DNA of 6,622 nt from the NCBI GenBank assembly GCA_013374505.1, contig QENJ01000271.1:1-6622 (forward strand), written 5' to 3'. The stretch's first letter is position 1. Every line of letters begins with the position of its first letter. Below are positions 1 to 5,228 of the stretch, piece by piece. The notes under the pieces were generated by a model, which made no database searches, was not told the DNA's origin, and saw nothing but the letters and a program-made list of their open reading frames with translations. This DNA is from Candidatus Methanophagaceae archaeon. Its GTDB lineage: Archaea > Halobacteriota > Syntropharchaeia > Alkanophagales > Methanospirareceae. The translations under genes were made by a program, and so were the position numbers.

Positions 1-789
1 CGCGACATACACATTTCCGCTGCTGTCCACTGCTATTCCCTGTGGCAGTTCGAGCAGCCCTTCTTCTGAACCTTCCTTTCCCCAGTTCGTGATGAACTTA
101 CCGGAAGAATTGAACTTCTGTATACGATTGTTACCTGCATCAGCGACAAAAACAGTGCCAACGATGTCTACGGCGATGCCCGCAGGATTCTTGAACTGCC
201 CGTCTGCCACGCCTTCGCTTCCCCATTCGGTAATATATGTGCCGTTTCTGTCGAATTTCAGGACACAGTGATCGTCCTTTGCCGTTACGTAGACAAAGTC
301 ATCGGGACTCACTGCGATGCCATAAGGCAAGAGGATTTCGTCACCTTCGGCACTATCGCTTTCCCGCTTTATTAACCATCTGATTATAAATGTGCCGTTC
401 GAGTGGTACTTCTGGACGCAACGATTCTCCGTATCGGCGACATAGACATTCCCCTCGCTGTCAACTGCTACATCCCAAGGTTCTTTAAAGTGACTGGGGA
501 GTAGCCCTTTGCTTCCCCATTTTGAGATGAATACGATTTCTGGTCCCGGAGTTGCATTTATCAGCTCTTCCACGTCTATCCCACTGCCACGGTGATTCGC
601 AGCATCGCGCATCTGCGCGAGCGCGGTCAAAGCGGAAGCTGTTGCGGGTGTAACGTAAGAAGGCTCTGAGTTAGTTGAATTTGCGTTTTGAGCGGGATTC
701 GCGATAGCGGGTTGTAAAACAGCGGCTATGAGTACGACTACTGCGAAGAGTGCGAATATATGTGCCCCCCGTGATTTTTGCGTGTGCAT
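1..789 (-). CDS. Secreted NHL-repeat beta-propeller protein (C-terminus beyond the left edge)
   Basis: The minus-strand reading frame starts at ATG 787-789 and stays open for 263 codons to base 1, so the C-terminus is missing. Residues 1-30 form a Sec signal peptide: basic start, hydrophobic stretch at about 11-25, and an A-I-A cleavage site near residue 30. A 56-residue linker follows. Then come tandem NHL repeats at about 87-133, 134-184, 185-231 and 232-263 (cut). Each has the pattern (F/Y)I..W, a G-I-A-V-(D/S) or similar strand, (V/F)-Y/F-V-(A/T), then (C/I)-(V/L/Q)-K-(Y/F). NHL repeats build six-bladed propellers that mostly bind proteins, carbohydrates or other ligands; nothing here points to an enzyme. 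Several N-x-S/T sequons fit an exported archaeal glycoprotein. There is no clear Shine-Dalgarno site. A TATA-like box lies about 55 bases upstream, so this gene is probably transcribed on its own rather than with the gene upstream. The ligand is unknown. Fold confidence is high. Confidence 0.88.
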   Translation of the reverse strand, partial: MHTQKSRGAHIFALFAVVVLIAAVLQPAIANPAQNANSTNSEPSYVTPATASALTALAQMRDAANHRGSGIDVEELINATPGPEIVFISKWGSKGLLPSHFKEPWDVAVDSEGNVYVADTENRCVQKYHSNGTFIIRWLIKRESDSAEGDEILLPYGIAVSPDDFVYVTAKDDHCVLKFDRNGTYITEWGSEGVADGQFKNPAGIAVDIVGTVFVADAGNNRIQKFNSSGKFITNWGKEGSEEGLLELPQGIAVDSSGNVYVA

Positions 790-841
790 ATATACAAAAA
801 AAATAAATAAAATCCCGTGTTCTTTAGATCTCACAAGCACC

Positions 842-858
842 GGTATATAAGACTTTCG
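842..858 (-). promoter_or_regulatory. Candidate archaeal BRE/TATA promoter for the NHL-repeat gene
   Basis: On the minus strand CGAAAGTC (BRE-like, 851-858) is followed by TTATATACC (842-850). Transcription would start about 25 bases downstream, near 820, giving a leader of roughly 30 bases before the ATG at 789. The leader contains a T8 run (796-803). The call rests on spacing and composition only. Confidence 0.5.
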
Positions 859-875
859 TTTTTTTCCGGGTTTGG

Positions 876-883
876 AATAAAAA
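876..883 (-). terminator. Possible archaeal U-rich terminator after the anchored protein gene
   Basis: On the minus strand TTTTTATT lies 14 bases after the stop codon at 897-899 and just before the promoter of the NHL gene. Archaeal RNA polymerase commonly terminates at T-rich tracts without a hairpin. The tract is short, so this is a weak call. Confidence 0.28.
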
Positions 884-896
884 TGGATGTTTCTTT

Positions 897-1640
897 CTAT
901 TGCATCAAGTCTGGTATCAATCCTATCGGCGCTTCTATCACCATCTTCTCATTGTAGCCCTCGAGATAAACCACACTGTCCAACACCACAGGCGTTACCA
1001 ACCCCTGGATATTCATCTCAAGCTCTACCCGGTTTTCTATTTTCGTGATATGATAACTACCCTTTTCAATCCAGTATTTGATAGCAAAATCCTTCAACTC
1101 TTCTTCTTTTAACGTTTCCATGCCCGTCTTCTTCATCTGCTCGACCACATTCTCCTTATCCGGGACAATGTCCAGTACCCAACCTTCCGCTTCTTTTTGC
1201 ATCGTTACATTCGTGGCGTTGAGCAATATCGAGCGTTGTTGTGCCAGTTGGTCACTTTCCCATACAGACTCAGAATAACCACTTATGTCCTGCGTTTGCC
1301 ACGACTCGTTTGATTCTCGTACGTATGCCGTATCTCCGATAACCACCATCTCCACCGAACGGTTCATCATAGTCATCGTGGTCCGCAGCTTCTTATTTCG
1401 GTAATCCACGCTGCCCCCACCGCTTAGCAGCTCCACTTCTTCGCCGTGCATCGTGAGGTTGGTAGAGATAGTGAACCGATACGAGTCCGTGTCTTCTAAA
1501 GCGTTAATCGCTCTAATGCTTAATCCACGTGCATCCGTGACCTCACGATGTGTCGTGTAATAAACGGCAGATATGATTGCCAATATTATGACGGCAAGAA
1601 CGGCCAATAATTTAAAATCTATGCTCGTTTTTTGTGGCAT
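897..1640 (-). CDS. Membrane-anchored extracytoplasmic protein, possibly LolA/LppX-like fold
   Basis: This 247-residue protein has a short basic N-terminus and one transmembrane segment or uncleaved signal anchor at about 9-28. The rest is a soluble domain that should face outwards. There is no lipobox cysteine, and in fact no cysteine anywhere, so it is not a lipoprotein. The domain contains alternating polar/hydrophobic strands: D-S-Y-R-F-T-I near 52-58, M-V-V-I-G-D-T-A-Y-V-R near 98-108 and W-V-L-D-I-V-P near 154-160. An acidic/basic helix lies at about 161-190. This order (an A-L-x-x-x-x-S-Y-R-F start, then a 'V-I-G-D-x-x-Y-V' hairpin) resembles the LolA-like/LppX/DUF6612 folds that bind lipid or hydrophobic ligands, but this is a resemblance from reading the sequence, not an established homology. 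Five N-x-S/T sequons (N61, N93, N111, N141, N144) suit an exported archaeal glycoprotein. It reads divergently from the thiolase gene. Function is unknown. Confidence 0.8.
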   Translation of the reverse strand: MPQKTSIDFKLLAVLAVIILAIISAVYYTTHREVTDARGLSIRAINALEDTDSYRFTISTNLTMHGEEVELLSGGGSVDYRNKKLRTTMTMMNRSVEMVVIGDTAYVRESNESWQTQDISGYSESVWESDQLAQQRSILLNATNVTMQKEAEGWVLDIVPDKENVVEQMKKTGMETLKEEELKDFAIKYWIEKGSYHITKIENRVELEMNIQGLVTPVVLDSVVYLEGYNEKMVIEAPIGLIPDLMQ

Positions 1641-1669
1641 GTAACTATATTGGGAAGTGCTTTTAAAGC

Positions 1670-1685
1670 TTTTATAAAACTACGG
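1670..1685 (-). promoter_or_regulatory. Candidate archaeal TATA promoter for the anchored protein gene
   Basis: On the minus strand a TTTTATAAAAGC box (1669-1680) is preceded by the sequence CCGTAG as a weak BRE. Its centre is about 35 bases before the ATG at 1640, which predicts a leader of only about 10 bases. This fits the absence of a Shine-Dalgarno site before that start. Confidence 0.45.
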
Positions 1686-1726
1686 GATATTGTGTGATTG
1701 CCTTTTAGTTTTATTATTTAGCGGGT

Positions 1727-1740
1727 TATTAAATAAAAAG
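1727..1740 (+). promoter_or_regulatory. Candidate TATA box for the thiolase gene
   Basis: TATTAAATAAAAAG on the plus strand, preceded by GCGGGT, is the best A/T box before the thiolase start at 1764. Initiation about 25 bases downstream would give an almost leaderless mRNA. The A/T-rich TTTATTATTTA at 1710-1720 is an alternative that would allow a leader of about 20-25 bases. No strong Shine-Dalgarno site lies close to the start codon; GAGG at 1740-1743 is too far upstream. Confidence 0.33.
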
Positions 1741-1763
1741 AGGAATGGGGGCAGAAGATAAAT

Positions 1764-2951
1764 ATGAGGGATGTAGCGATAATAGGTGTGGGACATACAA
1801 AATTTGGGCGAGCTTCAAAGACGTCACTTGAATTGTTCTCAGAAGCGTCACTGCAAGCGATGGATGATGCGGGTGTAGTCGGGGCGGATATAGAAGCGCT
1901 ATTTCAGGGTGCTGCGTTGCCGGGTTTTGAGGAAGGGCAGGTAATGCCGGCGGCATTCTCGGCGGCGGAGCTCAACCTGGGACCAATACCAGCAACACGG
2001 TACGAGGGCGCATGTGCATCCGCTTCTGTTGCGATACGAGACGCGGCAATGTGGGTAAGTTCAGGAGAATGCGACATGGTGTTAGCAGGCGGAGTGGAAA
2101 AAGCGTTGACTATGGGCACGGCGTTTGCAACAAGGACATTCGCAATGAGCTGTCATACACCAACTGAAGGCGCGGTTGGGCTCACATTCCCGGGTGTATT
2201 CGCAATGGCTGCGAGGCAATATGCCAAAGGATATGACATGCCATTGGATAGCTTACGGGAAAAGATGGCGCATGTTTCAATAAAGAATCATAGGCACGGT
2301 GCTTTGAATCCTCTGGCTCAGTTCTATAAGAAGATTGGCAACCTGAAGGTAGAGGATGTAGTAAACTCGATGATGGTTGCAGACCCGTTGACGCTTATGG
2401 ATTGCTGTCCGTTTTCGGATGGTGCCGCTGCGCTTGTGCTATGCCCTGCAGAGGATGCAAAGAAATATACGGATGACCCGGTTTACGTATTGGGTACAGG
2501 GCAGGGTTCAGGTAGTGCGTTATCAAAGATGGAGGATTTAACAAAGCCGGTTTCAAGGATACAGTCTGCAAAGGTAGCCTTTAAACGTGCCCGGCTTGAA
2601 CCCAAGGATATTGGTATATTAGAGCTGCATGATTGCTTTACAATTGCCGAATTGATCGCGCTTGAGTGCTTAGGTTTCTTTGAGTGGGGCAAAGCAGCGG
2701 AAGCAACGGCTCAGGGCGAGACGGACTTAGGCGGGAAAATACCCACGAATATGTCCGGCGGGCTGATTGGTAAGGGACATCCGATAGGTGCAACCGGTGC
2801 ATCTCAAGTGTACTGGATGGTTAAACAGATGCGTGGCGAAGCGGCAAAAGGTAATCAAATTGACCCGGTTCCGGAGTACGGGATGACCGATACGCTTGGA
2901 GGCGATTTCGGGACGCTGTGCCACATTATACTTGGAAGGACGAAGAAATAG
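1764..2951 (+). CDS. SCP2-type thiolase / acetyl-CoA C-acetyltransferase (archaeal thiolase paired with DUF35)
   Basis: Thiolases reversibly cleave 3-ketoacyl-CoA with CoA, or condense two acyl-CoAs, in the cytoplasm. The 395 residues match the usual SCP2/archaeal thiolase length. The start M-R-D-V-A-I-I-G-V-G is the typical first strand, followed by H-T-K-F-G. The nucleophilic cysteine is C84 in Y-E-G-A-C-A-S-A. The family-specific K-N-H-R-H-G-A-L-N-P stretch is at 174-183. The H-D-C-F motif (289-292) is the SCP2-type replacement for N-E-A-F of classical thiolases. G-K-G-H-P-I-G-A-T-G (336-345) carries the second catalytic histidine, H339, and the C-terminal acid/base cysteine is C386. All catalytic residues are present, so it should be active. 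In archaea this thiolase normally forms a complex with a DUF35 protein and HMG-CoA synthase. DUF35 follows here, but a 3-hydroxyacyl-CoA dehydrogenase takes the third place, which points to beta-oxidation or C4-CoA metabolism. Chain-length specificity cannot be read from the sequence. Confidence 0.93.
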   Translation: MRDVAIIGVGHTKFGRASKTSLELFSEASLQAMDDAGVVGADIEALFQGAALPGFEEGQVMPAAFSAAELNLGPIPATRYEGACASASVAIRDAAMWVSSGECDMVLAGGVEKALTMGTAFATRTFAMSCHTPTEGAVGLTFPGVFAMAARQYAKGYDMPLDSLREKMAHVSIKNHRHGALNPLAQFYKKIGNLKVEDVVNSMMVADPLTLMDCCPFSDGAAALVLCPAEDAKKYTDDPVYVLGTGQGSGSALSKMEDLTKPVSRIQSAKVAFKRARLEPKDIGILELHDCFTIAELIALECLGFFEWGKAAEATAQGETDLGGKIPTNMSGGLIGKGHPIGATGASQVYWMVKQMRGEAAKGNQIDPVPEYGMTDTLGGDFGTLCHIILGRTKK

Positions 2952-2968
2952 GGATATAAGTGGGGAAT

Positions 2969-3070
2969 GTGATAAAGTCGTATCATGATCTGGAAGTGTG
3001 GAAGAAGGCAATGGTGTTGGTAACAGACATTTACGAAGTCACACGAACTTTCGCTAAAGAAGAACTTTAA
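2969..3070 (+). pseudogene. Truncated four-helix-bundle protein (23S rRNA intervening-sequence family), N-terminal remnant
   Basis: From GTG 2969, 33 codons encode (M)I-K-S-Y-H-D-L-E-V-W-K-K-A-M followed by V-L-V-T-D-I-Y-E-V-T-R-T-F-A-K-E-E-L, then TAA. This is the characteristic opening of the TIGR02436/S23 four-helix-bundle family, whose members usually begin with '(S)Y-x-D-L-x-V-W-x-K-A-M' and continue after 'F-P-K-E-E-L' with Y-G-L-(T/V)-x-Q-(I/L)-R-R-A for a total of about 115-125 residues. Here the frame stops exactly after K-E-E-L and nothing resembling the remaining helices follows, so about three quarters of the protein is gone. It starts 17 bases after the thiolase stop and sits between two genes that are usually tightly coupled, which suggests that a mobile or selfish gene landed in the operon and was then deleted. 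GTGGGG at 2960-2965 could act as a weak ribosome site. The stub may still be translated but should not fold as the family does. Confidence 0.78.
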
Positions 3071-3082
3071 TAAAGAGCTTAA

Positions 3083-3094
3083 AACATATATAAT
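3083..3094 (+). promoter_or_regulatory. Possible internal TATA box before the DUF35 gene
   Basis: AACATATATAAT lies in the gap after the four-helix remnant. Initiation about 25 bases downstream would give a leader of about 35 bases that still contains the GAGGTGA ribosome site. It could supply transcription of DUF35 and the dehydrogenase independently of the thiolase. Sequence resemblance only. Confidence 0.35.
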
Positions 3095-3096
3095 CC

Positions 3097-3129
3097 CTAT
3101 TGCCTAATGGCTCTTCGCTATTGGCTAAT
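3097..3129 (+). repeat. Two 12-bp near-identical direct repeats (CTATTG[C/G]CTAAT)
   Basis: CTATTGCCTAAT at 3097-3108 recurs as CTATTGGCTAAT at 3118-3129, with one mismatch and a 21-base period. Short degenerate repeats of the CTATTGCC type are often seen beside four-helix-bundle (IVS-type) genes, so these may be a scar of the same insertion that left the 2969-3070 remnant. That link is inferred. Confidence 0.5.
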
Positions 3130-3133
3130 AAAT

Positions 3134-3140
3134 GAGGTGA
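3134..3140 (+). promoter_or_regulatory. Strong Shine-Dalgarno site of the DUF35 gene
   Basis: GAGGTGA, nine bases before the ATG at 3150, is a near-perfect match to the archaeal anti-Shine-Dalgarno sequence. It fixes the start at 3150. An earlier ATG at 3132 is followed within two codons by TGA. Confidence 0.75.
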
Positions 3141-3149
3141 CGAAAAAAA

Positions 3150-3605
3150 ATGGTAGGAAAAGAGCAGGAAGAGATAGAGAAAGAGTTATCAAAAGAGTAT
3201 GTAGCTTTGACCTATGCCGATTATGAGGTCGGCTTGAAGGGCGGTAAATTATTGGGACTGAAATGTGCTGCTTGCGGTGGTATAACCTGTCATCCAATGC
3301 CCGTTTGCCAGTGGTGCAGTGACAGACACCTGGAAAAGGTGGAGCTGAGTGGCGATGGCGAAGTAACAACGTTTACTGTTATTCGCGTGGCATCCGAGGG
3401 TTTTGAGGATGACGTCCCGTATATACCATGTTTGGTGAAGACAAAAGAAGGCCCCTGCGTTATCGGAAGACTGGATATGGCGGTTGAAAGTGCCACACAG
3501 GAAGTAATAGGTACGCAGGTGAAACTGGACGGTATATCCACTTATAACGGTGATAAGTTCTTCAGTGGTGAGCACGTGTGCCCGGTTTTTAAGATTGTGG
3601 GATAA
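3150..3605 (+). CDS. DUF35 (OB-fold, Zn-ribbon) acyl-CoA-binding partner of thiolase
   Basis: This 151-residue protein has the standard DUF35 architecture. A charged N-terminal helix (about 4-18) is followed by a rubredoxin-like zinc ribbon with C39-x2-C42 and C53-x2-C56, and then an OB-fold of beta strands. The OB-fold begins with the family-typical G-D-G-E-V-T-T-F-T-V-I (68-78) and includes Y-I-P-C-L-V (91-96) and V-I-G-R-L (104-108). All four zinc ligands are intact and the length is normal for the family. In structurally studied archaeal complexes DUF35 bridges thiolase and HMG-CoA synthase and helps pass the acetoacetyl-CoA intermediate. In bacterial steroid catabolism related proteins form heteromers with aldolases, hydratases or thiolases. 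Here it lies downstream of the thiolase and 16 bases upstream of the dehydrogenase, so a bridging role in a CoA-intermediate complex is likely but inferred. The 198-base gap from the thiolase is unusually wide for this pair and contains the four-helix remnant. Confidence 0.9.
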   Translation: MVGKEQEEIEKELSKEYVALTYADYEVGLKGGKLLGLKCAACGGITCHPMPVCQWCSDRHLEKVELSGDGEVTTFTVIRVASEGFEDDVPYIPCLVKTKEGPCVIGRLDMAVESATQEVIGTQVKLDGISTYNGDKFFSGEHVCPVFKIVG

Positions 3606-3621
3606 AAGCGGTGGAGAAGCC

Positions 3622-4482
3622 ATGACCAAAAAGAAAGTTTGTGTTGTCGGAATGGGTGTGATGGGTACAGGAATAGTGCAGGTTTGCGTCCAGGCGGGCT
3701 ATGATACCTCGGTTGTGACAAAGGACGATGGATCTTTAGAACGAGGACTGGGAATAATAAGAAAGGACATTTCGAGACTTGCAAAGAAAGGTCGAATAAC
3801 GCAAGAGGATGCGGATAAGATTCTGGATGCGGTAAGTGGAAATGGGACCTCGAGCCTGGAAGAGGGAGCTAAGGATGCTGATATTGTTATAGAAGCGGTG
3901 TACGAGGATATGGACGTGAAGCGAGAGGTATTCAAAGAATTGGATAGAATATGTCCCGAGCATACAATCTTTGGGAGCAATACTTCTACATTCCCTATTA
4001 CTACATTAGGTGCTGTGACAAAGCGGCCCGAAAAGGTTATTGGGATGCACTTCATGAATCCCGTGCCGCTAATGCCGGGTGTAGAGGTGATAAAGTCATT
4101 ATTAACGTCTGAAGAGACGGTAAAGGCGGCGCAGGAATTCTTGAAGTCGTTGGGTAAGGAGACAGTAGTCGTTAATGATTATCCCGGATTTGTCACGAGC
4201 CGGATGATGTGTCTCATATTGAATGAGGCGGTGAAGATGCTTGAACGAGGGCTTGCGACTGTAGAGGACATAGATAAAATATTGAAACTATCTTTTAACT
4301 GGCCTCAGGGACCGTTCCAGCTTTTAGACTTGATCGGGATAGACATTGTGGTGGCGGTGCTCAATACGATCTACAATGAGACGGGATGGGAAAGGTTCAA
4401 ACCCGCTGTTCGGATGACGCAGATGGTAGAAGCCGGATGGACGGGCAGAAAAGTAGGTAAAGGGTTTTATGATTATCCGTGA
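3622..4482 (+). CDS. 3-hydroxyacyl-CoA dehydrogenase (3-hydroxybutyryl-CoA dehydrogenase-like), NAD-dependent
   Basis: It interconverts (S)-3-hydroxyacyl-CoA and 3-ketoacyl-CoA, the step just before thiolase in beta-oxidation. The start is ATG 3622, with the G-rich GGTGGAG just upstream. The in-frame upstream start at 3550 would overlap DUF35 by 56 bases and add 24 residues before the Rossmann fold, so it is rejected. The resulting 286 residues are normal for the monofunctional family. The NAD-binding loop is G10-M-G-V-M-G-T-G17. S122 in S-N-T-S, the catalytic H143 in M-H-F-M-N-P and its partner E155 in G-V-E-V-I all keep the spacing of characterised enzymes. The C-terminal dimer domain starts near P188 with P-G-F-V-T-S-R and contains W-P-Q-G-P-F-Q-L-L-D-L-I-G-I-D at 227-241. 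S193 stands where the well-studied mammalian enzyme has an active-site asparagine; this variant is found in other family members, so activity is still expected. The protein probably works with the thiolase/DUF35 pair. Short-chain preference is inferred. Confidence 0.92.
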   Translation: MTKKKVCVVGMGVMGTGIVQVCVQAGYDTSVVTKDDGSLERGLGIIRKDISRLAKKGRITQEDADKILDAVSGNGTSSLEEGAKDADIVIEAVYEDMDVKREVFKELDRICPEHTIFGSNTSTFPITTLGAVTKRPEKVIGMHFMNPVPLMPGVEVIKSLLTSEETVKAAQEFLKSLGKETVVVNDYPGFVTSRMMCLILNEAVKMLERGLATVEDIDKILKLSFNWPQGPFQLLDLIGIDIVVAVLNTIYNETGWERFKPAVRMTQMVEAGWTGRKVGKGFYDYP

Positions 4483-4515
4483 TGTATTGTGGATTCAATC
4501 TCAAAAGGTGAAGCC

Positions 4516-4536
4516 ATGTTCGATATAAAACTATAA
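4516..4536 (+). pseudogene. Six-codon stub of a probable lost fourth operon gene
   Basis: ATG 4516 is preceded by AGGTGA (4506-4511) and encodes only M-F-D-I-K-L before TAA. The sequence before the start, GGTGAAGCC-ATG, closely matches that before the dehydrogenase, GGAGAAGCC-ATG, and it lies 33 bases after the dehydrogenase stop, as expected for the next gene in an operon. M-F-D-(I/F)-x-L would suit an acyl-CoA dehydrogenase opening, but six residues cannot identify a family. No in-frame continuation is visible after the stop, so the original gene was probably removed by a rearrangement with its junction near 4530-4540. Confidence 0.4.
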
Positions 4537-4690
4537 GTTTTCTTGCTACATCCTGTGCTATTTCCACCTGCTCTGCTAGCGGCCGCCTCTGCGTAATGTG
4601 TCCTTGAAGTGTATCTCTCGTTGCAAGATAGTCGCCTTATTCTAATTCCTCTAGCTTTAGGGATATGATACTTTCGGACTTACTTATCAC
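4529..4690 (-). pseudogene. Broken short reading frame, unrecognised
   Basis: On the minus strand a frame from GTG 4688-4690 encodes I-S-K-S-E-S-I-I-S-L-K-L-E-E-L-E, then TAA (4637-4639). It continues in the same frame with G-D-Y-L-A-T-R-D-T-L-Q-G-H-I-T-Q-R-R-P-L and A-E-Q-V-E-I-A-Q-D-V-A-R-K-L-I. The second half has the amphipathic helical look of a small charged protein, such as an antitoxin or regulator, but I do not recognise a family. If real, it was disabled by one nonsense change and its 3' end runs into the stub at 4516-4536, close to the supposed junction. A chance open frame is a serious alternative. Confidence 0.25.
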
Positions 4691-4854
4691 ACAATTAGTT
4701 TCGAATATTCTTCATGTGTAGTTGAGCCACTGGAAGCAGGTCTAACCATCCTTTAATAGTAAATTAAGTCATTAATTCTACTCGTTTTCTCCATAATTTT
4801 TGTTATAACCATTTAAAGCACATTTAAGCCCATTTTATCAGACATAGGAAAAGG

Positions 4855-4895
4855 AGCGCTTTAAACACTCGATATATTTAAAGAAGCGCTTTAAA
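4855..4895 (+). repeat. Two identical AGCGCTTTAAA repeats exactly 30 bp apart, with an inner inverted repeat
   Basis: AGCGCTTTAAA occurs at 4855-4865 and again at 4885-4895. Each contains the palindrome AGCGCT. Between them TTTAAAG (4877-4883) is the inverse of CTTTAAA (4859-4865), so the unit can also form a 7-bp stem with an 11-base loop. Related half-motifs lie nearby: TTTAAAGC at 4812-4819, TTTAAGC at 4823-4829 and GCTTTAA at 4929-4935. A 30-bp period places the repeats on about the same face of the helix, as for operator sites, but no functional gene adjoins them. Confidence 0.5.
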
Positions 4896-5100
4896 AAGCC
4901 GGAACGCTGGTAATTAAAATTGTCCCTCGCTTTAAGGTGCCTAAAGTATCGCTCCATACGACCTTATACCGCCTTCAGTAGTAGCCTAATAAAAGCCGTA
5001 GACAAAATTTTAGTGTAAAAGAGGACGAAATAGTAGAATAAAGCTAAATTAGGGCATTGTGGTAGGGGATTCCAGAGGCTCAGTTCTAAAAACACGTTTC

Positions 5101-5116
5101 ATTAATATATTTATAC
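5101..5116. promoter_or_regulatory. Orphan TATA-like box
   Basis: ATTAATATATTTATAC contains TATATTTATA on the plus strand and TATAAATATA on the minus strand, both good archaeal TATA matches. No convincing gene starts downstream in either direction: only a 14-codon frame on plus and nothing on minus. It is either a relict promoter or simple A/T richness. Confidence 0.2.
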
Positions 5117-5228
5117 TAAAAGCCGATGTAGTTTCCCGATGAGTGTAACAACCAAACAATCACCAGTTAATCACAAGCTTTAACAAAACGCCACCCAAGT
5201 GTGCTACCAAATAGAGTTCATGCACGAC

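Larger units (their letters stand above)
4537..5228. other. Gene-poor, probably decayed intergenic region
   Basis: No intact gene, tRNA, rRNA or CRISPR array is visible on either strand over about 690 bases, and stop codons are frequent in all frames. What can be seen: the broken minus-strand frame up to 4690; several GCTTTAA-type motifs between 4812 and 5183, including two identical 11-mers; an A/T box at 5101-5116; and a 14-codon frame at 5139-5183 beginning M-S-V-T-T-K-Q, probably a chance event. Placed between an interrupted operon and a dead transposase, the stretch looks like eroded insertion debris. Confidence 0.55.

Noticed and set aside
89..271. 60-codon plus-strand frame opposite the NHL-repeat gene.
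   Set aside because: The opposite strand carries a clear repeat-structured coding frame with a signal peptide.
3550..3621. Upstream in-frame extension of the dehydrogenase by 24 residues.
   Set aside because: It would overlap the DUF35 gene and precede the Rossmann-fold start that family members have at their N-terminus. ATG 3622 has its own G-rich ribosome site.
3542..3784. Minus-strand frames opposite the thiolase, DUF35 and dehydrogenase genes.
   Set aside because: They lie wholly opposite well-supported genes, have low-complexity or unpatterned protein sequence and lack ribosome sites.
4575..4586. GCTAGCGGCCGC, adjacent NheI and NotI sites that look like a cloning polylinker.
   Set aside because: No further vector sites or known vector sequence flank it, and it lies within a plausible minus-strand codon run (R-R-P-L-A-E-Q), so it is best taken as coincidence.
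4855..4895. CRISPR array.
   Set aside because: There are only two 11-base repeats with a 19-base spacer and no cas genes, far below array criteria.
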